Shown here piece by piece: positions 54,237 to 63,567 of a stretch of DNA of 64,000 bases. The position numbers and the translations under genes were made by a program. The stretch spans positions 1-64,000 of the forward strand of contig VHDL01000006.1 of the NCBI GenBank assembly GCA_016871415.1. The letters run 5' to 3'. The first letter of the stretch is position 1; the number at the start of each line of letters is the position of its first letter. The notes beneath the pieces were generated by a model that saw nothing but the letters and a program-made list of their open reading frames with translations, was not told where the DNA came from and ran no database searches. Source of the DNA: Verrucomicrobiota bacterium (GTDB taxonomy: Bacteria; Verrucomicrobiota; Verrucomicrobiia; Opitutales; UBA953).

Positions 54237-54889
54237 GCATGCCGGACCGGATCGTCGCGCCCTCCCTGCTCGCCGCCGACCACGGCGACTTCGCCGCCGG
54301 CGTGCGACTCGTCGAGGAGTCCGGCGCCCCATGGCTCCACCTGGACATCATGGACGGGCATTTCGTGCCCAACATCAGCTTCGGTCCGCAGGTCGTGGCG
54401 GACCTCCGTCCGCGCACCCGTCTGCACTTCGACGTGCACCTGATGCTCTCCCGGCCCGACCGCTACGTGGACGCCTTCGTGAAGGCGGGCGCGGACAGGA
54501 TCACCGTGCACGTCGAGGCCCAGCATGACGTCGGCGCCACGCTCAAGGTCATCCGCGCCGCCGGCCTGCCCGCGGGCCTCGCGCTCAATCCGGACTGCGA
54601 CCCTTCCCGCGCCCTGCCCTATCTCGACCGGGCGGACCTCGTCCTGTGCATGACCGTGTTCCCCGGCTTCGGAGGGCAGTCCTTCATGCCCTCGGTCCTG
54701 GAGAGCGTCAGGACCCTCGCCGAGGAAAGGAAGCGGACGGGACTCGCCTTCAGGATCGAGGTCGACGGCGGCGTCAACCTGAAGACCGGCGCGCTGTGCC
54801 GCGAGGCCGGCGCCGACACCTTCGTCACCGGCACCGCCTTCTACAAGGCGGCCGATCGGCGGGCCTTCGTCAGGAGGCTCACGGACTAG
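54233..54889 (+). CDS. rpe: Ribulose-phosphate 3-epimerase
   Basis: 218 residues if GTG 54233 is used (GTGA overlap with lptE); ATG 54239 is an alternative. TIM barrel interconverting ribulose and xylulose 5-phosphate. Motifs: IVAPSLLAADHGDF, HLDIMDGHFVPNISFGP, HLMLSRPDRY, VFPGFGGQSF and RIEVDGGVN contain the metal-binding His/Asp and catalytic Asp residues. Together with zwf at the other end of the window it covers parts of the pentose phosphate pathway. 11-bp convergent overlap with rlmN. Confidence 0.96.
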   Translation: MSMPDRIVAPSLLAADHGDFAAGVRLVEESGAPWLHLDIMDGHFVPNISFGPQVVADLRPRTRLHFDVHLMLSRPDRYVDAFVKAGADRITVHVEAQHDVGATLKVIRAAGLPAGLALNPDCDPSRALPYLDRADLVLCMTVFPGFGGQSFMPSVLESVRTLAEERKRTGLAFRIEVDGGVNLKTGALCREAGADTFVTGTAFYKAADRRAFVRRLTD

Positions 54890-55997
54890 CCGCGCCCTCC
54901 TCGCGCTCCTTGCGCAGACGGAGCTGGCCGCAGGCGGCCTCGATGTCGTGCCCCTTCTCCCGCCTCAGCGTGGCGGTCACCCCGCCCGTGCGGAGTTCTT
55001 TCACGAAACGGTCCTGGCGCGTCAGCGAGGGCCGCTTCCAGGGCAGGCCTTCGACCGTATTGTAGGGGATGAGGTTGACGTGCGCGTGGAGGTCGCGGGC
55101 GATGGCGGCGAGCCGACGCGCCTGGTCGAGCGAATCGTTCACGTCCTGGATGAGGATGAACTCGAGCGTCAGCATGCGACCGTGCCGGCGGGCGAAGGCC
55201 CGTGCGGCGGGCAGCAGCTCCTCCAGCGGATACTTGCGGTTCACCGGCATGATCTGCTCACGGACCTCGTTGGTCGCCCCGTGGAGGCTGATGGCCAGCC
55301 GGAAACCGAGCGGCTCCTCCGCGAGCCGGAGGATGCGGGGGACGAGGCCCGAGGTGGAGATCGTGATGCGCCGGGCTCCGAAGCCGAAGCCCCAGGCGGC
55401 GTTGGCCGTCCGCAACGCCGCCATCAGATTGTCGTAGTTGGCCAGCGGCTCACCCATGCCCATGACCACGATGTTGTCGAAGGATGCCAGGCCCCGGGAG
55501 GCGCGGGCGGGGTCAGCCTGATCCTCGATGCGGCAGACCTGGACGAGCTGGGAGACGATCTCACCGGGGGAAAGGTCCCGCTTCCAGCCCTCGAGGCCGG
55601 AGGCGCAGAACTTGCAGCCGTAGGCGCAGCCTACCTGGGTGGAGATGCAGATGGTGCGACGGGACCGGTCCAGACCGACGCCCTCCATGGGAGCCCGGAT
55701 GATGACCGTCTCGATCAAGGAGCCGTCCCTGAGGCGCTGCAGCACCTTCTGGGTAACGTCGGAGGCCGTCTTCTTTCCCATCAGTTCGGTGGCCGAGAAG
55801 TCAAACGTCGCCGCGAGCCAGGAGCGGAGTCCTGCAGGAAGATTGGTCATGGCATCTGGAGATTCGGCCCGGCGTCCGTAGACCCATTCCATGATCTGTC
55901 CGGCGCGATAGCGCGGGTGTCCGTCGGACGCTAGCCGCTCAGCCAGACTGTCAGGATTTTCACCGTGAATCGGAAGTTTTTCGGGCTTGAATGCCAT
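54879..55997 (-). CDS. rlmN: 23S rRNA/tRNA adenine-C2 methyltransferase
   Basis: 372 residues. Radical-SAM enzyme that methylates A2503 of 23S rRNA and A37 of some tRNAs. Cluster motif CAYGCKFC (CxxxCxxC), GMGEPLANYDN, ISTSGLVPRI, SLHGATNEVREQIMPVN, and the methyl-carrying Cys near the C-terminus in EAACGQLR. Normal length; divergent from the long GreA gene (99-bp gap). Confidence 0.96.
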   Translation of the reverse strand: MAFKPEKLPIHGENPDSLAERLASDGHPRYRAGQIMEWVYGRRAESPDAMTNLPAGLRSWLAATFDFSATELMGKKTASDVTQKVLQRLRDGSLIETVIIRAPMEGVGLDRSRRTICISTQVGCAYGCKFCASGLEGWKRDLSPGEIVSQLVQVCRIEDQADPARASRGLASFDNIVVMGMGEPLANYDNLMAALRTANAAWGFGFGARRITISTSGLVPRILRLAEEPLGFRLAISLHGATNEVREQIMPVNRKYPLEELLPAARAFARRHGRMLTLEFILIQDVNDSLDQARRLAAIARDLHAHVNLIPYNTVEGLPWKRPSLTRQDRFVKELRTGGVTATLRREKGHDIEAACGQLRLRKEREEGAASP

Positions 55998-56096
55998 GTC
56001 AGGGTGATTGGGACGGGGGGCGTAGCTCAGGGCTCCGGGAGGGGCCGCCTTCCTGCTTGCAAGGGGGTTTTTTTATGCCCACAACCCACTTTTACA

Positions 56097-58058
56097 ATGA
56101 GCAACAAGGACTCCAACCCGCAAGCCGTCAAAGCGCAGCAACTCCAGTCGGCGATCGACCGGGCGGCCGGGGGGAAGGAAGCCTTCTGCATCCACCAGAC
56201 CTGGGGCATCGGCATCATCCGGGCCTACGACGCCGACAAGAAGCTTTTCACGGTGGACTTCCCGGAGCAGGGCAAGAAGGGCCACGTCATCGACTCAGGC
56301 TTCTTCCTGGCCAAGATCGACTTCCTGAACCCCGAAGGCGTCATCGCCCGTTCCTACTCGGAAGCCAGCAAGTCGGCGGTGGCCCAGATACTCACCGAAG
56401 ATCCCGCCGCCCTGGTCAAGGTGCTGCTTGCCGAATACCCGACCGGGGAGTGCACGTCCTACGCCCTGGAGGCGGCCCTTGACCGCATCCATTTCGCCTC
56501 CCTGAGCGCCGGCAAGGACCGAGCCGCCGCATTCAAGTCCTGGTGGACCAAGGCTCGCGCGGCCCTGCGTCGCGACCGCGCGATCCTGGTGCCCGAACGC
56601 AAGGGCGGCCTCTACGCCCTGCTCGAGGCCCCGAAGGACCTCGGAGAAGACCTCTTCGCCCAGTACGAGTCCTCGCCCGGCCTCGAGCGCAGGCTCGCCC
56701 TGCTCGCCGAGCTCGCCGAAAGCCCGGCCGCCGAGACCCGTTCCGCCGCCACCGAGGCCAACCTGGCCAAGGTGTCCGGCGACCTCGCCAAGGCCGTGTC
56801 CGCCGCCTCCTCCCCGGCGCGCCGCCGCGAAGGCCTGCCCGCCGCCCTGGTCGGCATCTGGAACCGCGACAAGTTCTTCCGCTCCGCCATCGAGCACGTC
56901 GAGACCGTGAGCCCGACCGCCTCGGACATCATCGCGCTGTGCGACGAGCAGGATCTTGCGCTCCTCGCGCTGCACATCCCCCACACCAGCGAGAAGATCC
57001 GCGCGCTGCTCGACCTCATCCGCGCCCATCATGGCGAAAAGTGGTCCGAGCGCGCCTTCGACCTTCTGCGCAGCCGTGAGATCGGCACCGCCAAGAGCGG
57101 CTCCGCGAAGCTCGTCTCCGAGACCGTCTCCTACCTTTGCGACGCCGGCCTGACCGCCGAGGTAGCGGCCCGCCTCTCGCAGTGGCTGGAAACCCGCGAG
57201 CTCCGCGCCCCCGTGATCATCTGGGTCATCAAGAACCGCGACTCCCGCAAGTACGCCGAGATCGTCGGCCCGCTCGTCGGCCCCTCGCTGCTGGGCGCCA
57301 TCCTGTCCTCCATCGACACTGAGGCCCTTGAGTCCAACTCCTCGGCCCGTATCCCGCTGGCCTACGAACTGGTCAAGGACAAGGAACTGGTCGGACAACT
57401 CATCGCGCCGGCGGGAGGCCCGAAGGCCGACACCGAGACCATCTGCGACCTGGCGCGCACGCTGCGTGACAGCCAGGGCTTCGATGACATGACCCGCATT
57501 AAGCTCATCAGCCGCATCGCCAAGATTGAGCCGCTCGTCCAGCGCCTGACCCAGGGCAAACGTGGCGACGAGGAGAAGGAGCTCGTGGTCTCGGAGACCA
57601 GCCGGGTCGAGAAGGAGCGCGAGCTGACCGACATCGTCCAAAACAAGCTGCCCGCGGTCAAGGAGGCCATCCAGGTGGCCAAGGAGCACGGCGACCTCCG
57701 TGAGAACTCCGAGTACAAGATGGCCCGTCAGGACCATGACACCCTTTCCGCCCGCCGGGCTGAACTGGAAGCGCTTCTCAAGAAGGTCCGCGTGACCGAC
57801 TTCAAGGACGCCAAGCCCGACGTGATTGGCATCGGCTCGACCGTGACGCTGGAGCGCGGCTCGGACAAGGCGCGCGTGACCTACGACATCCTCGGGGCCT
57901 GGGACGGCCGGCCGGAAGAAGGCGCCCTCGCCTACATCTCCCCCTTGGCCAAGCAGTTCCTGAACCACCGCACCGGAGACACCTTTTCGACCAACATCAA
58001 CGGGCGCACGGAGAACTGGATGGTGCTTTCCGTTGGTCGCTGGGTCGACAAGCGCTGA
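56097..58058 (+). CDS. greA: GreA-type transcript-cleavage factor with about 500-residue N-terminal extension
   Basis: 653 residues from ATG 56097. The last 150 are GreA: coiled-coil domain with the catalytic tip GDLRENSEYKMARQDHD and the C-terminal FKBP-like domain (IGIGSTVTLERGSDKARVTY, GTPEEGAL-type DGRPEEGALAYISPLA). GreA rescues backtracked RNA polymerase. The first about 80 residues form a small beta-rich domain (FCIHQTWGIGIIRAYDADKK, CarD/CdnL- or Tudor-like), then about 400 helical residues of unknown role. Similar large GreA proteins are known in Chlamydiae and relatives. Upstream is a run of seven T at 56068-56075, no SD is evident. Confidence 0.88.
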   Translation: MSNKDSNPQAVKAQQLQSAIDRAAGGKEAFCIHQTWGIGIIRAYDADKKLFTVDFPEQGKKGHVIDSGFFLAKIDFLNPEGVIARSYSEASKSAVAQILTEDPAALVKVLLAEYPTGECTSYALEAALDRIHFASLSAGKDRAAAFKSWWTKARAALRRDRAILVPERKGGLYALLEAPKDLGEDLFAQYESSPGLERRLALLAELAESPAAETRSAATEANLAKVSGDLAKAVSAASSPARRREGLPAALVGIWNRDKFFRSAIEHVETVSPTASDIIALCDEQDLALLALHIPHTSEKIRALLDLIRAHHGEKWSERAFDLLRSREIGTAKSGSAKLVSETVSYLCDAGLTAEVAARLSQWLETRELRAPVIIWVIKNRDSRKYAEIVGPLVGPSLLGAILSSIDTEALESNSSARIPLAYELVKDKELVGQLIAPAGGPKADTETICDLARTLRDSQGFDDMTRIKLISRIAKIEPLVQRLTQGKRGDEEKELVVSETSRVEKERELTDIVQNKLPAVKEAIQVAKEHGDLRENSEYKMARQDHDTLSARRAELEALLKKVRVTDFKDAKPDVIGIGSTVTLERGSDKARVTYDILGAWDGRPEEGALAYISPLAKQFLNHRTGDTFSTNINGRTENWMVLSVGRWVDKR

Positions 58059-58116
58059 ACGGCCGGGCTTACGCTTTTGACACCGCGGCCGCGGGCGGTC
58101 AGAAGCAGACAGCCCG

Positions 58117-59055
58117 ATGCCGTCCCCCTGGGAATCACTTCGCCTGCTCGCGGACCCGACGCGGGCCAGGATTGTCGCCCTCCTGCGGCGTGCCGAACTC
58201 GCCGTGGGCGAGCTCCAGGAGGTCCTCTCCATGGGCCAGTCGCGCATCTCCACGCACCTGGCCCAGCTCCGCAAGGCGGGCCTCGCCGAGGACCGTCGCG
58301 ACGGCAAGCGCACCTACTACTCGCTGGCCCACGGCCTCCCCGCGCGGGTCTCGGCCCTGGTGGACGCCGCCTGTGAGGCCGCCTCCGGCGAACCCCAGTC
58401 CGCCGCCGACCTGAGGGCCCTCGGCAGGATCGTCGAACGTAGACGGCGCAAGGCTGAGCAGCATTTCGACCGCGTGGCGGGACGGCTGGGCAAGCATTAC
58501 TGCCCCGGACGGTCCTGGGAGGCCGTGGGACAGATGCTGCTGCTCCTAACCCCGAAGGTGCGAATCGCCGACCTCGGCGCCGGCGACGGCGCGCTTTCAC
58601 GGCTCCTGGCCCGGGGGGCGGAGAGCGTCCACTGCGTGGACAACTCGCGGCGCATGGTGCAGGTCGGACGTGCGCTCGCCCGCAAGGAACGGCTGGACAA
58701 CGTCACCTACCTGCTGGGCGACATCGAGAAGGTCCCCCTGCCGGACGGCGCCGTGGACCTCGCCCTGCTCAGCCAGGCACTGCACCACGCCGAGAACCCC
58801 CGCCAGGCCCTGGCCGAAGCGCACCGCATCCTCCGTCCCGGCGGTCGGCTGCTCGTCCTCGACCTGAAGGCCCACAAGTTCGAGAAGGCGCGGGAAATGT
58901 ACGCAGACCGATGGCTCGGGTTCCAGGAGAACGAACTCTGCGACTGGATTGAGGAGGCGGGCTTCCGGGAGGCGTCGGCCCGCGTCGTGGCCCGCGAACC
59001 CAAGGAGCCGCATTTCGAGACCTTGCTGGCCACAGGGGCCAAGGCGGGGCGCTGA
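58117..59055 (+). CDS. ArsR-type regulator fused to SAM methyltransferase
   Basis: 312 residues. Residues 1-90 are an ArsR winged helix: SLRLLADPTRARIVALLRRA, LQEVLSMGQSRISTHLAQLR, DRRDGKRTYYSL. Residues about 145-300 are a class I methyltransferase: IADLGAGDGALSRLLARG, DNSRRMVQVGRALA, ALHHAENPRQALAEAHRILR. Known ArsR-methyltransferase proteins regulate methionine/SAM genes in several phyla; no such genes adjoin here. No metal-binding CxC as in ArsR is seen in the HTH domain. A TTGACA lies at 58077-58082 upstream. Confidence 0.88.
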   Translation: MPSPWESLRLLADPTRARIVALLRRAELAVGELQEVLSMGQSRISTHLAQLRKAGLAEDRRDGKRTYYSLAHGLPARVSALVDAACEAASGEPQSAADLRALGRIVERRRRKAEQHFDRVAGRLGKHYCPGRSWEAVGQMLLLLTPKVRIADLGAGDGALSRLLARGAESVHCVDNSRRMVQVGRALARKERLDNVTYLLGDIEKVPLPDGAVDLALLSQALHHAENPRQALAEAHRILRPGGRLLVLDLKAHKFEKAREMYADRWLGFQENELCDWIEEAGFREASARVVAREPKEPHFETLLATGAKAGR

Positions 59056-59161
59056 AGTTATTCACAGTCCGGGAGGTTCCGCCCGGGGGGCTTATGGCTT
59101 GGCATTTCTCAAGGCGGAGGGTTATCTGAAGAGCCCCACCCCCCAAGGACCCTTACCGACC

Positions 59162-62100
59162 ATGACGGCCCATACCGAATCGAGTACCTTCCGACTGGCC
59201 AGAGCAGCCATCCTCGCCGTCCTGATCGCCGTCACGCCGGCCCCCTCCGTCGTGCGGGCCCAGGCGGCCGGCGCGGTCGTCGGCGCCAAGGCGGGCGAGG
59301 ATCCGGTGACGACGCTCTTCCGGGAAGCCGAGCAGCTCTATGACGCCAAGAAGTACCGCGAGGCGCTGGGGAAGTACGTGGAAGTCGAGCAGAAGGCCCA
59401 GGAAGCGGAGGACATGTACAAGGCCGTCATCTCCTTCCGCAAGGCGAGCTGCTACTACTTCATGAAGGACTGGCCCCGCACGGAGGCCGAGCTCACCTCG
59501 TTCCTAGCCAAGTTCCCCAAGGGCACGCAGGACTTCTTCGATGCCGACAACCGCCGGGGCGTGGCGGAACTGACCCTCATCGAGTCCTTCTCGAACCAAG
59601 GCAAGTGGGACGCGGCCTTGGTCCGCCTCGAGAAGATCCGTAACAGCCTCACCGAGCGCGTCGAGGTGCGCGTGAACGCCTTCGCGCTCTCCGCCAAGAT
59701 CAGCGTCGACCGGGCCAAGTCCGGCACCGAGGAGGTCAAGAAGGCCGGCTATTCCCAGGCCATCGGCTTCCTGCAGCAGGCGATCGGAGAAGGCGTGAAC
59801 ACGCCGGAGCGCCGTGAGGCAGCAATCCAGCTCGTCGAGATCTACACCAAGCTCGGGCTCGCCAAGGAGGCGGAGCAGCTCAAGGCCAAGGTCGACGCCT
59901 TCAAGACCGGCTCACCGGCCGACCTAATCCGCTCCAACTTCCAGCTCCTGAGCATCGGCGACGCGCGCTTCACCTCCGCCGACTCCGCGGTGGACGAGGC
60001 CGTGCGCGACACGCTCTACCGCCAGGCCCTGGCCAGCTACCAGGGCACGATGCGTTCGGCCGCGGTCGCGCGCGACCTCGCGAAGGCGATCAAGGCCAAG
60101 GAGGAGGCGCTGGAGGCGCTCACCAAGGCGAACCCCAAGCCCAACGATGAGACGAAGGTCCGCATCGAGCAGTCCAAGCAGGACCTCGAGGGCTTCCGCA
60201 AGATCGACGCGGACTTCAAGGCCAACAAGGACTACGACGCGTTCATCTCCTACCGCATCGGACTCTGCCTGCTCGAGCTCGGACGCCCCTGGGAGGCCTA
60301 CGTGGCCTTCAAGGACATCTTCGAGCGCAACGCCGGCTTCTCGCGCATCACGGGGGCCTACTACTACTACGTCATCACGCTCCGCCAGATGGGTCGCCGC
60401 GACGAGGCCCAGAAGGTCTGCAAGGAGTTCCTGCAGAAGTTCCCCAAGGCGGACGAGACCTCGCCGGTCGCCATCACCCTGGGCGAGATCTCCCAGGACA
60501 ACGAGGACTACAAGGAGGCCATCAATCACTACCAGTGGGCCCGGGACAACGTCTCCAACCTCTCGCCCGACGCCGCCATGGAGCTGGATTTCCGCATCGC
60601 GGCCTGCCAGTTCTCCCAGTTCGAATGGGACGAGGCCCGCAAGGCGTTCGACGCCTTCTCCGCCAAGTACGTACGGTCACCCGTCCGCCAGCAGGTCCTC
60701 TACATGACCGCCCTCTGCTGGTTCTACCAGGGCAAGTACAAGGAGACCAAGGAGGGCTTCGACAAGTACCAGGCCGAATACCCCAAGGGCATGTTCATCC
60801 CGGACGTACGCTACCGTCAGGCCATCGTCCGCTTCGGGGTCCAGCCGCCGGAGACCGAGGAGACCATCCGTATGTGCGAGGAATGGCTGAAGGACTACGC
60901 GGACGACAAGTCCGACGAAATCCAAGTCCAGTTGCCCGACGTGCACACCCTAGTAGGCGACGCCAACATCCGGCTCGCCGAGGGCTTCGACAAGGCCATC
61001 CGCGAGGCCGACCTGGTCGCGCGCGCCGCCCAGAGCCCCGCGGCGCGCGCCCAGGCGCTCGCCAAGAAGGGCGAGATCGAGAAGCAGAAGGAGGCCTTCA
61101 CCGGCAAGGCCATCGACGCCTACGTGGCCGCGGCCAAGCTGGGCATGCGCAACGCGAACGCCCTGGAGTTCGTGCTCCGTGAGCTTAACAAGATGCTGCC
61201 CGGCCGGGGCGAGCACCGCCGCATGCGCGAGCTCTACATGGAGCTCTACAACTGGGACACCAAGGACCCCAAGGCGCTCACCTACCTCTACGAGGTCATC
61301 CGCGCCACCGAACGCATGGGGGACCGCAAAGAGTTCGGCGAACGCTCCGAGGAAATCCAGAAGAAGTTCAGCGGCGAGCTCGCGAAGGCCCGCCTCAAGG
61401 TCGACCAGCTCGAGCGTGCCACGCCCCCGGTCAAGGCGTCAATCGACGCCGCCAAGAACGAGGTCAAGGCCCTCTCGGCCAAGCTCGCGGACGAGCTAGC
61501 CGTGGTCGAGAAGGAGCGCCAGGCCGCCATCGCCCGCGCCAAGGATAACGCCCTCAAAATCCTCTCGGACGCGGTGGCAGAGAACATCAACGACCGCCGG
61601 CAGGAAGGCGCCGAGAAGCTCATCGGCTTCCTCGCCGAGAAGCTCGCCAAGAAAGTCAAGCGCGTCCGTCCCGGAACCAAGCCCGAGCCCGGCGCCTACA
61701 CTTCCGCCGACGCCGAGATTGAGATGCGCAAGCTGCTCCGCCTCGACGAGAACAAGGACTCCCTCGTAGCCCAGGCCCGCGGATTCTACGCGCTAGGACA
61801 GATCGCGGTGTTCACCCGCGAACCGGCCAAGACCGAGCTGAACTTCAACAAGATCGCCGCCAACTACAAGGCGGACGAACTCAGCCCGACCATCCTCGCG
61901 GTCGTTGGCGACCACCTGCTCGAGAAGGGCGACCTCGCCAAGGCCGAGACCTACTTTGCGGCCATCCTCACCGTCGCCCGCTCCTCGGAATACGCCGACT
62001 ACGGCTACGCGGGCCAGGCCGAAATCCAGATGCGCCGCAAAAAGTACAAGGAGGCGCTCGCGCTCTGCGACGAGGCCATCGAGGCCCGCGCGCTCATGTC

Positions 62101-62485
62101 CAAGGAGCTCAACGTGATGTTCATCCGCGCCCAGTGCCTAGCCGAGACCCAGAAGTACGACGAGGCGAAGAAGGGCTTCGAGGAGATCGCCAAGACCAAG
62201 GAATGGCGGGGCGACAAGACCGCGGGCTCCCTCTTCTGGCTGGGCATGATCGAGGAACGTCAGGGACGGCTCCCCGAGGCCCTCGCGTTCTACCGTCGCT
62301 GCTACCAGGGCTGGAAACGTTACGAGAGCTGGTCCGCTAAGGGCTACCTCGGGGCGGCCAGAATGCTCGTGAAGCTCAACCAGCGCCCCGACGCCAAGGT
62401 CCTGCTCACCGAGATGCTGTCCAAGGACCGCATCAAGGAAACGCCCGAGGCCGACGAGGCCAAGAAGCTCTCCCTCACCCTCTGA
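59162..62485 (+). CDS. Large secreted TPR-repeat protein
   Basis: 1107 residues. N-terminal signal with a longer n-region (FRLARAAILAVLIAVTPAPS), cleavage near VRAQA. Almost entirely TPR-like hairpins: FREAEQLYDAKKYREALGKY, VEQ; NFNKIAANYKADELSPTILA; AETYFAAILTVARSSEYADY. The segment at about 740-820 (LKVDQLERATPPVKASIDAA, VVEKERQAAIARAKDNALK) is probably a coiled coil. Such giant TPR proteins next to ExbB homologues recur in Planctomycetota/Verrucomicrobiota, likely periplasmic scaffolds of an energised envelope complex. The next gene starts 6 nt after its stop. The ATG at 59162 starts the signal; upstream frame extension overlaps the previous gene. Confidence 0.82.
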   Translation: MTAHTESSTFRLARAAILAVLIAVTPAPSVVRAQAAGAVVGAKAGEDPVTTLFREAEQLYDAKKYREALGKYVEVEQKAQEAEDMYKAVISFRKASCYYFMKDWPRTEAELTSFLAKFPKGTQDFFDADNRRGVAELTLIESFSNQGKWDAALVRLEKIRNSLTERVEVRVNAFALSAKISVDRAKSGTEEVKKAGYSQAIGFLQQAIGEGVNTPERREAAIQLVEIYTKLGLAKEAEQLKAKVDAFKTGSPADLIRSNFQLLSIGDARFTSADSAVDEAVRDTLYRQALASYQGTMRSAAVARDLAKAIKAKEEALEALTKANPKPNDETKVRIEQSKQDLEGFRKIDADFKANKDYDAFISYRIGLCLLELGRPWEAYVAFKDIFERNAGFSRITGAYYYYVITLRQMGRRDEAQKVCKEFLQKFPKADETSPVAITLGEISQDNEDYKEAINHYQWARDNVSNLSPDAAMELDFRIAACQFSQFEWDEARKAFDAFSAKYVRSPVRQQVLYMTALCWFYQGKYKETKEGFDKYQAEYPKGMFIPDVRYRQAIVRFGVQPPETEETIRMCEEWLKDYADDKSDEIQVQLPDVHTLVGDANIRLAEGFDKAIREADLVARAAQSPAARAQALAKKGEIEKQKEAFTGKAIDAYVAAAKLGMRNANALEFVLRELNKMLPGRGEHRRMRELYMELYNWDTKDPKALTYLYEVIRATERMGDRKEFGERSEEIQKKFSGELAKARLKVDQLERATPPVKASIDAAKNEVKALSAKLADELAVVEKERQAAIARAKDNALKILSDAVAENINDRRQEGAEKLIGFLAEKLAKKVKRVRPGTKPEPGAYTSADAEIEMRKLLRLDENKDSLVAQARGFYALGQIAVFTREPAKTELNFNKIAANYKADELSPTILAVVGDHLLEKGDLAKAETYFAAILTVARSSEYADYGYAGQAEIQMRRKKYKEALALCDEAIEARALMSKELNVMFIRAQCLAETQKYDEAKKGFEEIAKTKEWRGDKTAGSLFWLGMIEERQGRLPEALAFYRRCYQGWKRYESWSAKGYLGAARMLVKLNQRPDAKVLLTEMLSKDRIKETPEADEAKKLSLTL

Positions 62486-62491
62486 AACGCC

Positions 62492-63508
62492 ATGCGCACC
62501 CTCCGTACCCTCCTACCCGCCGCGCTCCTCGCCGTCTCGGCCTCGGCCCAGACCTTCGTCATCCGCAATGAGCGGTGGGAGGTCAACGACCCCTTCAAGA
62601 TGGACACCGCGTCCATGCCTCCGAAGCCGCTCGTCGACCCGAAGAAGGCCATCATCAACCAGGTCACCGGCTCTGTCCAGCGCACGGTCCTCCAGAGCGG
62701 GATTGAAGTGACCAACACGCGCAAGCTCTCGGAGGTGACCCAGGTCATCTGGCCAGAGATGCCCCGGCTTACCGAGGCCCGCGCATTCGTCAACCGCGGC
62801 GATCCCGCCAAGGCCCTCGACAACGTGGAGGCCGTGATTAAGCTATTCGAACCGCTGAAGAAGGTGCCAGGCAGCCTGTGGCTCGACGCAACGGTCATCA
62901 AGCTCGACGCCCTCGACCGCCTCAACAACGACGCCGCCCTGGGAGGCTTCCTCGACACCCTCGAGAAGGATGAGGCCGCCTCACTGCCCGAGCTGGCCAC
63001 TAAGATCCAGCTCTCGCGCCTGCTCCAGCGCTCCCGCCGCGGGGACCACGAGTCGGTCATCCGCGAGACCGACGAACTGATCGGCAAGATGGACGACGCC
63101 GGGGTGCTCGCCCGCCTGCACATCGTCAAAGGCTCCTCCCTGCTCGCCACGCGCAAATACGAGGCGGCCATGAACGCCTACCTTCGCGTGCCGGTCTTCT
63201 ACGGCACGGAACAGGACCAAGTACCCAAGGCCCTGCTCGGGGCCGCCCAGGCCTTCCGCGGCATGGACGGACCCGCCGTCCGCGAGCAGAAGCTCGAAGA
63301 GACCTCCTTCCGCTACCTCCGCGACATCCTGGTCACCTACCCGGTCTCGAAGGAGGCCGAAGAAGCCCGCAAAATCCTGCCCAAGGAGGAGATTGCCAAG
63401 GCCGAGGCCGAGCAGAAGAAGCTCGCCACCGCCGGCCTGCTCCCCGACGGCGCAGCCATCAAGAAGGCCGCGGTGCGCCCCGAGGACGACCAGTCCGCGA
63501 ACCGCTAA
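62492..63508 (+). CDS. Secreted helical repeat protein of the TPR-ExbB cluster
   Basis: 338 residues. Signal peptide LRTLLPAALLAVSASAQ, a 60-residue linker (NERWEVNDPFKMDTASMPPK), then TPR-like helices: ARAFVNRGDPAKALDNVEAV, IKLDALDRLNNDAALGGFLD, IVKGSSLLATRKYEAAMNAY. C-terminal charged tail. No catalytic motif. Placed between the large TPR gene and the exbB-like gene, so probably another periplasmic component of the same machine. Family not recognised by name. Confidence 0.75.
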   Translation: MRTLRTLLPAALLAVSASAQTFVIRNERWEVNDPFKMDTASMPPKPLVDPKKAIINQVTGSVQRTVLQSGIEVTNTRKLSEVTQVIWPEMPRLTEARAFVNRGDPAKALDNVEAVIKLFEPLKKVPGSLWLDATVIKLDALDRLNNDAALGGFLDTLEKDEAASLPELATKIQLSRLLQRSRRGDHESVIRETDELIGKMDDAGVLARLHIVKGSSLLATRKYEAAMNAYLRVPVFYGTEQDQVPKALLGAAQAFRGMDGPAVREQKLEETSFRYLRDILVTYPVSKEAEEARKILPKEEIAKAEAEQKKLATAGLLPDGAAIKKAAVRPEDDQSANR

Positions 63509-63567
63509 CAGTCCTTGCCCACCTCCCGAACCCCTCCTATACAAACCCGACATCCCACGTCCTAATC

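Noticed and set aside
56017-56030. GGGGCGTAGCTCAG, identical to a tRNA 5' end (acceptor, U8, D stem start)
   Set aside because: No anticodon arm, T arm or matching acceptor 3' strand follows, so it is not a tRNA gene; 14 nt could be chance or a remnant.
56068-56075. T-run as terminator of an upstream plus-strand gene
   Set aside because: No stable stem precedes it and no plus-strand gene lies upstream (rlmN is divergent).
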